NCBI RefSeq assembly: GCF_902459485.1 | Contig: NZ_LR699119.1 | Span: 744,001-808,000 of the forward strand | DNA: 64,000 nucleotides | From: Aquicella siphonis | GTDB lineage: Bacteria; Pseudomonadota; Gammaproteobacteria; DSM-16500 | Reading direction: 5' to 3' | Shown here: in pieces, positions 8,332 through 17,540 of the stretch | Numbering within the stretch: the stretch's first letter is position 1 | How the letters are laid out: every line of letters begins with the position of its first letter | Position numbers and translations under genes: made by a program | The notes under the pieces: model-generated | The model's input: the letters and a program-made list of their open reading frames with translations, nothing else | Told to the model about the DNA's origin: nothing | The model's database searches: none

Positions 8332-8793
8332 ATGAATAATTTATTCAAACACTTAGATAAGTATGTGGTCACTCAGCGCATTCTTATCGGGGTTATGCCC
8401 CTGGCAACGCTTTTTGCTCGTATCAATCTGCATTTGGGCGGGTTAGTGTCTGGGATAATCCTGTCAGCCGCTGGTTTGTCTATATTGGCGATTGCTGCCA
8501 GACAATTAGGACCCGCACTGACACCCACGATCAAGCCTGCTCATGAAGGCCAAATGGTCACATCCGGACTTTATGGTATTGTTCGTCATCCCATGTATGG
8601 CGGGGCAATACTGTTCTCAATGGGGTGGTCTATACTTTGGGGTTCTGTGTTGGCCATGCTGCTCACTCTTTTATTAGGATTGCTGTTTGTCATAAAGTTA
8701 AAAATGGAAGAAAAATTATTATGCGAAACATACCCAGGGTATGCCGGATATCAAGCGCGCGTCACTAAGAAAATCATTCCATATATTTATTGA
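8332..8793 (+). CDS. Isoprenylcysteine carboxyl methyltransferase (ICMT)-family membrane protein
   Basis: A 153-residue integral membrane methyltransferase-like protein with about four hydrophobic segments. The C-terminal SAM-binding signature of the ICMT/PEMT superfamily is clear: TSGLYGIVRHPMYGGAIL (about residues 83-100) and EEKLLCETYPGYAGYQARV near the end. Eukaryotic ICMT methylates prenylated CaaX proteins; bacterial homologues usually have unknown or lipid substrates. A CaaX-ending protein is encoded 3.5 kb upstream, but no link can be shown. No strong Shine-Dalgarno is seen before the ATG. Confidence 0.8.
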   Translation: MNNLFKHLDKYVVTQRILIGVMPLATLFARINLHLGGLVSGIILSAAGLSILAIAARQLGPALTPTIKPAHEGQMVTSGLYGIVRHPMYGGAILFSMGWSILWGSVLAMLLTLLLGLLFVIKLKMEEKLLCETYPGYAGYQARVTKKIIPYIY

Positions 8794-8958
8794 AATTGTG
8801 CTTGCCGGATAAAGAGAGAGCGTTCATTTTTTAAAGTCCAGGTATGTTGTGTTGTCGTGATCATGGGTTTATTTTCATTTGAAAATCCATGCCAATCAAA
8901 TTCAACACTCATGGTGATAGTTCCATCTGCGTTTTCCCGCAAGAATGCAAAAATGGGT
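8787..8958 (-). pseudogene. 3' fragment of an NTF2/SnoaL-like gene
   Basis: A minus-strand frame without a start, running from an upstream in-frame TGA to a TAA at 8787-8789. It reads like the end of a real protein: FLRENADGTITMSVEFDWHG, then TTTQHTWTLKN and a conserved-looking tail. The pattern recalls SnoaL/NTF2-like or DUF4440-type proteins, but this is tentative. It overlaps the last codons of the ICMT-like gene, and the 5' part is missing upstream of 8958. Alternatively an ATG inside could start a peptide of about 40 residues. Confidence 0.3.
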
Positions 8959-9037
8959 GGTCATGACATATTTGACAATGTTGTGCATTTTACTCTTACT
9001 CTTGTAAAATAATTGTATTAACAGGGGGGATGTAAAT

Positions 9038-10150
9038 ATGAAGGGATATCGTAAGATTTTTATTTTTGTCATCTCTATCCTGTTCTTGATCAATCCGGTC
9101 TATGCTGTTGTTGATAAAAACTGGCTGGATAGCAAGGTTAAGGCTTTTGTCAAGAACAAGCCGGTCAAGGCAATGATTTATGGTTTATGGATTGATGGCA
9201 CACCTGTCAGCATCAATGCGGTGGGTGAGTCGATGACAGGTGTTCCCGCCACAGTTAATATGCATTACCGCATAGGCGGTATTACTGAAACAATGCTGAC
9301 TGCAGCGTTGATGTTACTGGTGGAAGAAAACAGAATTCGCCTGGACGATAAAATCTCGCGCTGGTATCCTGATTTACCTAATGCCGATCTCGTTACCGTC
9401 AAGATGCTGGCTAACTGTACTAGCGGCTATCCTGACTATGTTTATAACAGAAAATTCATCGATGAAGTGATCAATAACCCGTTCAGATCATGGACAGACA
9501 AAGACTTGATTGATTATGCCACGATGGAAAAACCGAAGTTCAAGCCCGGAACAAGCCAGCATTATTCTCATACTGACTTTGTCATTCTTGGGAGTATCTT
9601 AAGTCAGGTCAGTCATTTGTCCACTAACGAACTGCTAAACAACTATATATTCAAACGTGTTGGCATGAATAATACGCAGTTTAATCTGAATGCCATGATG
9701 CCTCATCCTGTACTTCACGCCTTCAGTCAGGATAGAGGAATTTATGAAGAGTCTACCTATTGGAATCCATCCTGGACTTCAAATTCCGGGGCGGTTGTTT
9801 CTAATATTACTGACATAGGCAAATGGGCTCACGCATGGATGCGTAAGGGATTGTTAACAGAAAAATCCATACAAATTCTACGAGCCCCGGATACTGTAGG
9901 CAAAGGTAAAAATACAAACGATTTTTATTTCGCCATGGGCTTTGTCAATGTGAACCATTGGCTGATTCAAAATCCAAGCTTCGGCGGCTATAGCGGTGTT
10001 TTTGGCGTATTGCCTGAAAAGAATATGGTTTTTATCGCTGTAAATACGCTAAATGAATCCAGGCCGGATGATACAAATTATAGCGTGGAATTGTTGCGTG
10101 ATTTGGCAATGGATTTGGCTCCTGATTATCCCATACCTGTCTCGCGCTGA
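9038..10150 (+). CDS. Exported beta-lactamase-fold protein with degenerate active site
   Basis: A 370-residue class C beta-lactamase/penicillin-binding-protein-like serine hydrolase with a signal peptide (about residues 1-23). Fold landmarks are clear: YRIGGITETMLTAALMLLVE, RLDDKISRWYPDLP and YSHTDFVILGSIL. The SxxK tetrad is replaced by G81-I-T-E84 (codons GGT ATT ACT GAA), so both the nucleophilic Ser and the general-base Lys are lost. The YxN motif is YSH, and the KTG-like position reads FGGYSG. The reading frame is intact and preceded by AGGGGGG, so this is a conserved-frame pseudoenzyme rather than an obviously broken gene. Hydrolase activity is unlikely; a binding role is possible. Confidence 0.85.
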   Translation: MKGYRKIFIFVISILFLINPVYAVVDKNWLDSKVKAFVKNKPVKAMIYGLWIDGTPVSINAVGESMTGVPATVNMHYRIGGITETMLTAALMLLVEENRIRLDDKISRWYPDLPNADLVTVKMLANCTSGYPDYVYNRKFIDEVINNPFRSWTDKDLIDYATMEKPKFKPGTSQHYSHTDFVILGSILSQVSHLSTNELLNNYIFKRVGMNNTQFNLNAMMPHPVLHAFSQDRGIYEESTYWNPSWTSNSGAVVSNITDIGKWAHAWMRKGLLTEKSIQILRAPDTVGKGKNTNDFYFAMGFVNVNHWLIQNPSFGGYSGVFGVLPEKNMVFIAVNTLNESRPDDTNYSVELLRDLAMDLAPDYPIPVSR

Positions 10151-10328
10151 TATTCTGCAAAGAAGCGAATCATCCCGTATGCCAGCAAGACGGTCAGCTT
10201 GATGTAACAAATCAGGCCTGTGTATTATTTGTACAAAGGCGGAGCGTTGCGGTTTAGATCAAACTCTGATATCAAATAAATGAAAGCAAAACAATTGCTA
10301 CAGAGTGCATAAGGCGAGGAGATTCACT

Positions 10329-11144
10329 ATGCAAGCTCGGTTGAACAACGCTGACCAATACAAAAATCAATCTGAAGAAATCGACGCTGTCTTGATGGCA
10401 TTAATCACAGTTTGTGAAAATCATCCTGATCAGGAATTTGTAAAATACCTTAAGGCGGCAATAGGGCAGATTTGCTATTTACATGCGGCTTACATTAAAG
10501 AAGGCGCAAGCAGTGAGATGATATTGGATGACTTAACCTGTATTGCCCAGTTAATAAGTACTCAGCCGCCCGTCCAATGCGTTACCAGGCTTCATCAACA
10601 AATTGGTCTGCATGAATCCGCTGCTTCGACCCGAAGAGGATGGGGAATTACATCAGCAGTGACAGGCGGCGGTTTGCTGGTTACAAGCGGAGCCAGCGTT
10701 TTCTTTAGTCTGGGGTTAAGCGCCCCAGTGTTAATCGGCCTTTCATTTTTTGGAGCGACTTTGTTACCCACGGGAACAGGAGTGGCAATGGATGCGACAC
10801 GCAAACGAGGCGATCTGGCCAGTTGTGAGCGAGAGTTGTTAAATTATGTTTTACAGACATTCCGCACTAATGATAAATATCATTTGTATGTTCAATATCA
10901 ACTTTCAATTATATTATCCGATGCGCAAGCGCGCGGACATAATAGGGTGCGAGATCAATTAATAGAAATAACATTAGAACAGCTAAATGACAGTAATGAT
11001 TTATCTGCGCTTTCTAACAAGCTGGATGACCTTGTGGCCAATTTAAAAGGCAATAGTTCCAATAGCAAAACAGCTGTGGCAATCAAGACGCTTTTGGATG
11101 ACGTAAATCTGATTAAAAGGAATGGTCAGTTAAACATGATGTGA
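10329..11144 (+). CDS. Hypothetical protein with central hydrophobic hairpin
   Basis: About 271 residues; not recognised. The flanks are helical and polar. In the middle lies a Gly/Ser/Thr-rich hydrophobic stretch (about 100-155, TSAVTGGGLLVTSGASVF and LIGLSFFGATLLPTG) that could form a membrane hairpin. The ATG at 10329 is preferred because AGGAG lies eight bases upstream; a GTG at 10305 is the alternative. The next gene starts 10 bp after its stop, so the two form an operon. An effector or membrane-associated role is only a guess. Confidence 0.7.
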   Translation: MQARLNNADQYKNQSEEIDAVLMALITVCENHPDQEFVKYLKAAIGQICYLHAAYIKEGASSEMILDDLTCIAQLISTQPPVQCVTRLHQQIGLHESAASTRRGWGITSAVTGGGLLVTSGASVFFSLGLSAPVLIGLSFFGATLLPTGTGVAMDATRKRGDLASCERELLNYVLQTFRTNDKYHLYVQYQLSIILSDAQARGHNRVRDQLIEITLEQLNDSNDLSALSNKLDDLVANLKGNSSNSKTAVAIKTLLDDVNLIKRNGQLNMM

Positions 11145-11154
11145 GGCATCATAA

Positions 11155-13809
11155 ATGAATACTCGTCTACCAGTTGATGCAAATGAGGCTTGCACGAAAA
11201 TTGCGGCAGAAGACGCAAAGATGTTTGTGTGCGGCGCCTTACTGTCTGCGGCAAAAGAATATGAAAATGAAGGCATGAGAGACCAGGCGGCGCTCATTTT
11301 GGAGGCGGTCAGGCAGCATTCCTGTGATCCGAAAATATATTTGATTACCCTGGATTACAAGGAGATAGAAGGTATTATCGCCGGCTTGTTAACAAGCCTG
11401 AAGGGAAAATATTACTGGAGCAAGAATGAATCAGGGATTCTGCATACCCATTTATTGAAGACAATGGTTGCGGCAAATGAGTCAAAATACCTTGGTTATA
11501 CACCAGTCATATTGAGATGCCGGGGAGAAGGTTTTGCTTTTAACGACAAGTACGTCCAGGCATGTGATTCGAGCGCGGCCAGACCCTCTTATGACTGTGC
11601 GAAAAGCATATTTGACGCAAAGATAAGTTCCGTTAGAAAAATACTATCCGGTCTCAGTGCCAATATGGATCTGCTGATTGCTAATAAACAAGCAGTCCTG
11701 GAGAAGATTTATTCAGGCAGGAAAAGTGATATTGCCGGCTATGTCTCAAAACTAAGAACGCAGATAAGTATGCACCTGAATGCAATGGAAAGGGAATGTG
11801 TACTGTTTTGTCATAGCCTTTCCCAAAAAGATTTAAAAAACATGGAAGTGATGATTAATGACAGGATTGAATCCCAATTTGGGATGCTGGCCAGTCAGTT
11901 GAGGCAATCTGTGCAAAAAGACAAGCTTGAAGAGATAAAAAAACGATTGCTTTTGTTGATAGATGAAAGAATGAAGCAATTGGCGCTAAAATATAAAGAC
12001 CATATTAAAATAATATCGGAACAAAATGAAAAAAGCACAAGCTCACTTCTGAATGCCTTGATGATTGACCTGGATCAGGAAATCGATTTTGACGCATATG
12101 ATATTAAACTTCAGGAAATAATCGAGGCCGATTTTTCCAATTTGAAAGACAGGCTTGATTTGTTGTCCGAGCTTGATCGTATCGAACATGGACTAAAAAT
12201 CAGAATCAAGAATATCAAGGCAGATCTTGAGCAAAAATACCCGAATTGTCACGATGAACGTTATATATTCATTGACAGGATTGCGGGCATGGTTTCGGAT
12301 AATCTGGAACGTTACAAAAGAAATGTCATGCGGCGCACGGATGAAATAATTTATCTGGAACGTGTAGAAAATCAACTTCAAGGATTAATCGATGAAGAGG
12401 CTGCCGGATTTGAAGTAAGAGTGAAGTATCGGATGGAGTGCGACAGAATCAGGGCTGTCCTGGGGCATTATTGTGATTTTGAGGATTCGGTTTACCGGCA
12501 GGATAAACAAACCGTCGGGTTAGTTCATGCCGGATATTTTCACATTAAGCAGGATGAATTCGACAAATATTTTTGTGCAACAGATAAACCGTGTAATTTA
12601 TCTGCTCTCACTGAATTTGTCCTGGCGCATCCTTTTCTTGGAAAGGATTTTAATGTGCCTGAGTATGAGAAAAAAATTTCAGGATTGCTGCATGCGCATG
12701 CGCGCTTGCTGAATGCTAAACAGTGTGTGCGTGATGAAAGCTTGCCTTTTATTTTGGATGAAGAATTGAATGGCCCCATGTTTGAAGCCGATGAGCTGGC
12801 TGAATTGGAGAATCAATTATCCTTGCTCTACTTGAATCCAGATGAAAATCAAATTAAACGTATACTCCTTCGCTTGAATACAAATGGTCAGTCTGGGCTT
12901 AATCGTGATCATGCAGAAAAAACAGAATCAGACCATCAATTATCCCCAATCCCGGCTAGAGTGACAACCAGAAAAATGGATGAGGAGAAACTGCAGCGCA
13001 GGTTTGATGAATTAAGCAATAATTACTCTGTTCTGGATAAGTCACATCGAGAGCAGCAAGCGCTTGGCGAAACACTGGCCAGGCAAGTGGCTCAAAAAGA
13101 TGCTGAGATCATACACTTGAATCAAACGCTGCAGAATAAGGAAGTTCATATCCAGACCTTAAGAGATGAAATTCTGCGGCAGCAAGCTGAATCACAACGA
13201 TTGAAAACTGAAAATAACGAACTGAGGCTGGCTAATCAAGCCAGAGATGTTGAAAATCAGAATTTGTTTAAAAAGAATACTGCGCAAGCTGAATTGATTG
13301 TTAGGCAAGATATGAGAATACGGGATTTGAGCGCAGATAAAGCGCGCAGTGAAAATCGGCTTGGCAACTTGTCCAGACAGCAATTTTTTCTGGACAGGTT
13401 TAACGAATTTTCTGAACATTATATAAATTATAATAAACAAAGCACAAGTTTAATATTCTTTCATGGCCGGCATGGACGCAGCGTGGCGCGTAAATTCAAT
13501 TTATCACTTTCTGCTGCGGTGAAAGGTATTGATGTGGATCAGGAACCCGAGGCGTATGTGCATGCGTTAAAATCAGTATACCACTCGCTCATTAACAATT
13601 CTAATGGTTTACTGGATGGGGCTTATAACAATCATTCATTTAAAACATATTTGCTGGCATTTAACAAATTTATTACGCCATGGAATGGCGATACTGACCT
13701 GAACAATCCCGACGTGGAGGATTATCTCAACAGAGTCAATATCGATGTTGACGACAAGAAAACACAATATGAAAAAATATTTTTTCGTGAGAGACGGATT
13801 TTGATTTGA
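11155..13809 (+). CDS. Large coiled-coil protein, possible effector
   Basis: A soluble 884-residue protein of unknown family, second gene of the operon that begins at 10329. The N-terminal third is mixed. From about residue 170 it is strongly helical with repeated charged heptads, and a classical coiled coil spans about 605-745 (runs such as KDAEIIHLNQTLQNKEVHIQ and KTENNELRLANQARD). A globular-looking C-terminal part follows (about 750-884, with FFHGRHGRSVARKFNLSLS). There is no signal peptide. Large coiled-coil cytoplasmic-style proteins are common among Legionellales effectors, but no catalytic motif or translocation signal was identified. Confidence 0.8.
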   Translation: MNTRLPVDANEACTKIAAEDAKMFVCGALLSAAKEYENEGMRDQAALILEAVRQHSCDPKIYLITLDYKEIEGIIAGLLTSLKGKYYWSKNESGILHTHLLKTMVAANESKYLGYTPVILRCRGEGFAFNDKYVQACDSSAARPSYDCAKSIFDAKISSVRKILSGLSANMDLLIANKQAVLEKIYSGRKSDIAGYVSKLRTQISMHLNAMERECVLFCHSLSQKDLKNMEVMINDRIESQFGMLASQLRQSVQKDKLEEIKKRLLLLIDERMKQLALKYKDHIKIISEQNEKSTSSLLNALMIDLDQEIDFDAYDIKLQEIIEADFSNLKDRLDLLSELDRIEHGLKIRIKNIKADLEQKYPNCHDERYIFIDRIAGMVSDNLERYKRNVMRRTDEIIYLERVENQLQGLIDEEAAGFEVRVKYRMECDRIRAVLGHYCDFEDSVYRQDKQTVGLVHAGYFHIKQDEFDKYFCATDKPCNLSALTEFVLAHPFLGKDFNVPEYEKKISGLLHAHARLLNAKQCVRDESLPFILDEELNGPMFEADELAELENQLSLLYLNPDENQIKRILLRLNTNGQSGLNRDHAEKTESDHQLSPIPARVTTRKMDEEKLQRRFDELSNNYSVLDKSHREQQALGETLARQVAQKDAEIIHLNQTLQNKEVHIQTLRDEILRQQAESQRLKTENNELRLANQARDVENQNLFKKNTAQAELIVRQDMRIRDLSADKARSENRLGNLSRQQFFLDRFNEFSEHYINYNKQSTSLIFFHGRHGRSVARKFNLSLSAAVKGIDVDQEPEAYVHALKSVYHSLINNSNGLLDGAYNNHSFKTYLLAFNKFITPWNGDTDLNNPDVEDYLNRVNIDVDDKKTQYEKIFFRERRILI

Positions 13810-13860
13810 TTGGACTGGCGCTTAAGTCAAATTGGATGTGACAATGAGCATTCTTGTAAT

Positions 13861-14061
13861 TTAACCACGGTGTCTGGCGTAAAAGATGAGGGCCAGTCCG
13901 GCGGCCGCTAGGCAGCCGCCATAATATGCCCATTGAATCCGGCTAATCATGAAACTGCTAGACGGCCATTTGATATAACCCAAGCCTTGGCCTATCCAGA
14001 GCAATCCCATGGCGAAGGCCAGAAAACCTGCGATCGAAATCAAAAATTTCATGTTTTCCAT
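13861..14061 (-). CDS. Small membrane protein of a widespread unknown family
   Basis: A 66-residue protein beginning MENMKFLISIAG, with two transmembrane segments separated by the polar patch GYIKWPSSSFMISRIQW. The arrangement (LLWIGQGxGxIxWPxSSFM) is that of a small membrane protein widespread in proteobacteria, with no known function. The frame extends further upstream to 14118, but that part lacks conservation-like character; an ATG at 14052 is an alternative start. Confidence 0.7.
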   Translation of the reverse strand: MENMKFLISIAGFLAFAMGLLWIGQGLGYIKWPSSSFMISRIQWAYYGGCLAAAGLALIFYARHRG

Positions 14062-14292
14062 TATCCTGATTATCCTGCGGTGCGTTATAATACAATATTG
14101 CTCGCTGCATTTCTGCATTCAACGCTGTCAATCCAAATATTATAATAATATCGTAATACGAGTAAATAACTATCTCGTCGTTACTACTGCAATATTTCCA
14201 GGCATCATACATTGAAATTTTAACTGGCCTATCATAGCCATTACGGGTATGATTCCTGGCATTATTACACTTCTTTACCAATAAATAATCAG

Positions 14293-15255
14293 ATGGAAAT
14301 GGGCATGATTAGCCAACTCAAAAAAATAGGCTGCTCGATCATGTTTTTGCTTTTAGTCGCGCCTGCTTTCGGCAAATCGATCAAAAGTAATTTCATTAAT
14401 CTAAACAATCGCGTCAGAATTCATTATTATGATAATAATAATGGAAGCAATGTCATTTTATTTGTACATGGTCTGCCGCTTAACGCGGATTCCTGGCGGC
14501 CTCAGCTTGAGAATTTTCAAAAGAAATATCGTGTTATTGCCTTGGATTTGCCTGGATATGGATTATCGACTTCACTGCCAACTCCGATTCCTGCTGAATT
14601 ATCTGCATGGTATGCGAATGTTATCAGTCATTTCCTGAAAAAACTGGGCGTAAAGAATGTTGTCTTCATTGGGTTCGCGTCAGCAGGACACATTGGGATG
14701 AAATTCAGCGCTACCTATCCTGACCAGGTTGATAAACTCATCGTAATTAATTCATCACCGCAATTCAATCAAGGTCCGGATTGGCCGTATGGATTTACCT
14801 CTGGAAAAAATAAGTCAATCGTTGAAAAAATCACCCATAATGATTTTAAAAATACGATTGAATCCATCATCAATGTGGCAACGCAAGAAAAATGTAATTG
14901 CGGTCTTGATGAACTCAGAGCCAGATTTTATAAAATGGGGATGATGTCAAGTAAAAAAACCTTACTAGGATTTTTCAATCATATTGCGCACGAGAATTTC
15001 AGGCCATTACTGAAAAAAATTCATGTGCCCACTTTGATTATTACCAGTAACCTGGGACTGGAAGTGCCGCAAGAAGTGGGTCTTTATCTGCGACGTAACA
15101 TTCCTGATTCACAGCTGGTTGAAATAAATGGTGCTGATCATTTTGTTTTTGCCACATCTGCAAACTATGTTAATCAGGTCATAGAACGGTTTTTAACGCC
15201 TATATGCACTTTTGAGGCTGGGCAATCAATTCCCCGGAGCGAGTGCCTAGCTTGA
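14293..15255 (+). CDS. Exported alpha/beta hydrolase lacking the nucleophile serine
   Basis: A 320-residue alpha/beta-hydrolase-fold protein with a signal peptide (MISQLKKIGCSIMFLLLVAP; the in-frame ATG at 14305 may be the true start). The oxyanion region FVHGLPLNADSW and the segment LDLPGYGLS are standard, and the catalytic His is retained in NGADHFVF. The nucleophile elbow, normally GxSxG, reads G127-F-A129-S-A, with Ser shifted by one residue, so normal catalysis is doubtful. The closest overall pattern is epoxide-hydrolase/haloperoxidase-like enzymes. Cysteines CNCG at mid-protein and two near the C-terminus are unusual and could form disulfides after export. Confidence 0.82.
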   Translation: MEMGMISQLKKIGCSIMFLLLVAPAFGKSIKSNFINLNNRVRIHYYDNNNGSNVILFVHGLPLNADSWRPQLENFQKKYRVIALDLPGYGLSTSLPTPIPAELSAWYANVISHFLKKLGVKNVVFIGFASAGHIGMKFSATYPDQVDKLIVINSSPQFNQGPDWPYGFTSGKNKSIVEKITHNDFKNTIESIINVATQEKCNCGLDELRARFYKMGMMSSKKTLLGFFNHIAHENFRPLLKKIHVPTLIITSNLGLEVPQEVGLYLRRNIPDSQLVEINGADHFVFATSANYVNQVIERFLTPICTFEAGQSIPRSECLA

Positions 15256-15335
15256 TCTGGTATGGTTATATATTATTTACCTGGCAGAATGTATAGTGAT
15301 ATGATTGCTTACATTTTAAACTATAAGGCTATTCC

Positions 15336-15590
15336 ATGAGGATTTTATCTACATTATTCATAATTATGATTTTCTTGTTTTCATTATTCATGACTACTGC
15401 CACCCAGGCGCGTAATTGCGGAAAATACATGGGACATAAAATTGTTACCAGCGGCGGCCTTTCATGCGCAGACGCAAAGCGGGTTTATAAGGCTTTTCAA
15501 GAGGGTCATATTCCCGCAGGCTGGATGTGCGGTCAGTCAGTAGGGGGTTGCGGCAAGGGAGATAAAAGCTTTACTTTTAAACTTAACTAG
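15336..15590 (+). CDS. Small secreted Cys-containing protein
   Basis: An 84-residue exported protein: signal peptide of about 25 residues ending TQA, then a mature part of about 58 residues with four cysteines. The pattern SCADAKRVYKAF...GWMCG...CG...FTF resembles small secreted proteins of unknown role found in several bacteria. AAGG precedes the ATG. It is 80 bp downstream of the hydrolase gene on the same strand. Confidence 0.7.
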   Translation: MRILSTLFIIMIFLFSLFMTTATQARNCGKYMGHKIVTSGGLSCADAKRVYKAFQEGHIPAGWMCGQSVGGCGKGDKSFTFKLN

Positions 15591-15740
15591 ATATACGGTG
15601 TCCGCATATTAAAAGGTCATCAAAATGACTGACATCGTTTCCAGGCCTGCCGGGTTACAGGCTATGTCGCTGCTTTGGAAGCACCGCCGGTCAAAAGTCG
15701 TCAAAAACGCTTTCAGGCAGACAGGTTCACTTGCGTTTAA

Positions 15741-17203
15741 TCAGTTTGAAGATTGCTTATAATAAAACAAATCATGTAATGCTCGTTCCTTGTCAACAAC
15801 CAGAGCTGCTGTATTGGCATTCTCCCTGATGCCGCCGGTGTCGCCGCTATTTGAATTGAACGTCCAGTAAAATAATTGGTGATTCATATTTTTCTTGATT
15901 AAATAGGGGCTGATTGAATCTTTAAAGAAAGAAACATCCAAAACCTGATCTGTCAGGTAACCCGTTTCTCCGATAACAACAGAATAGTTGGAATCCTGCA
16001 AAAATCCGAAATTCCAATTAAAACGGTATGGGCTTGCTTCGGGAGAAGATTGCCATGTGGCAACATGGGAACCGTAAATATGCGGTGAAAAAACAAGATG
16101 TGATCCATTATGACTGGAGTCGTCAGGCTGGCCTAATAACCAGTTAACCATTTCAACCGGCAATCGTTTGAGCAGCTGTGACCGCAATTCGCCGCCTAAT
16201 TTAAATTCACTATTTTTTGCTGCATCAGCATCCAATAACGCTCTGAAATTTTCGCCCCAGTTGGATTTGAAATGAATCGCATCAAGCCCGTTACCGCACG
16301 CATTGCGGTCAATACTATATGCGCTGATATCTTCCGGAATTTGACCATGAGGAATACAGATTGCGGGACCGGCTTCTTCTGAACTTGGACCCTCCACAAA
16401 CAAAAGAAGATCAGGATTGTTTTGATAAACAGCGCTTGCGGCAGCTGCAATAACATCTACCCAGGCAGGCTGATCACCATTTTCTGAAAACCAGAATAAA
16501 TTATGAGGTTCATTAAATACATCTATTCCTAGCACATTATCCAGGTTTTTTACTTTTAAATTTTTTGCTAATTCAGCGACATCATTCTGATAATCATGCA
16601 GAGAATAATTATTGGTGACGACATTCCCGTTTCGTCCTGACGGTGTCTGATGAAAATCGACTAATACACGTATATTGTTTTTTTGAACTCATCCATGATT
16701 TGATAGAGAGATTCGGTAATGCTTAATGGTTGTGTGCAATCAGTATCATTCCAGATCTTGCAAAACGGCCCGTTTCCACTTGCCTTGTTTCTCGCATCAG
16801 TCAAATCCATGCGAAAATGATTATTGATTCCGGAGTCGTGTAAATTATTTGGATTAATCGGTAAGCGAATAGTTTTGAATGAAACACTGTTTGTTTCCTT
16901 GACATTGGTCAGATCGGAAAATTTCCCGGGATTTTTCAGCAGATCCATGAGTCCCGCGGGTATTTGCGGTTGATAAGGTTTGGCTAGTGAATAAAAAGGA
17001 ATTGTTCCATAGAGTTCATCAACAAATCCGGCATCTTGAAATCCGGCCCAATTTACCCCATCGATAATAATTTGATGATTGTTTTCATCCATCATGCGTC
17101 CATTATCCGTGTGATAAGCCCACGCATTGGAAATTAAGCCCGGCAGAGAGAGGTTATTCATGATGATTATAGCGATGAGGGTATTGCGCATGTAAGTTTT
17201 CAT
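15741..17203 (-). pseudogene. GH5-family glycoside hydrolase (cellulase-like), frameshifted
   Basis: Exported glycoside hydrolase family 5 enzyme in two frames. The 5' part (17203 to 16661) holds a signal peptide ending NAWA, the segment IIIDGVNWAGFQ and TIRLPINPNN. It stops just after a run of seven A (plus strand T at 16678-16684). If one A is added to the run, translation continues as NNIRVLVDFHQTPSGRNG and then VLGIDVFNEPHN, with the acid/base Glu of NEP, and later VVIGETGY with the nucleophile Glu. So all catalytic parts exist, but separated by a frameshift. The cause could be a true mutation, transcriptional slippage on A7 that restores the frame, or a sequencing error. Family members hydrolyse beta-1,4-glucans or mannans. 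Confidence 0.85.
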
Positions 17204-17540
17204 GGGTTATATGAAATTTTTATTATAATTCAAATAAATAAGTAATATCACCGTTGTGGCTGGTTTAAATCCAGGCATTCTGGGTGGATATCAATACCAC
17301 GATTAGACGCAATGTTAAAGAATATTGTTGTTCTTGGAGGGCAGCAAGCCGGTATTATATGATATAGAGACGGAGTTCATTTGGAATGGTTCGTATGCAT
17401 TCATTAAGCTCCGGTGTATTTTATCTCCATGTAGTCGGGTAGTTTAGCGGACAATGTTGTATATGCAACTTATTGATCCTGGCTGTATACTGAATTAAAT
17501 GAAAACGCATAATTTATAAAATTAACAATACGAGGCGGTC
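17204..17540. other. Divergent intergenic region, 337 bp
   Basis: Lies between the GH5 gene (minus) and the serine hydrolase gene (plus), so it must contain both promoters. It is AT-rich; no convincing -35/-10 pair, hairpin or small gene could be picked out by eye. Confidence 0.5.
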
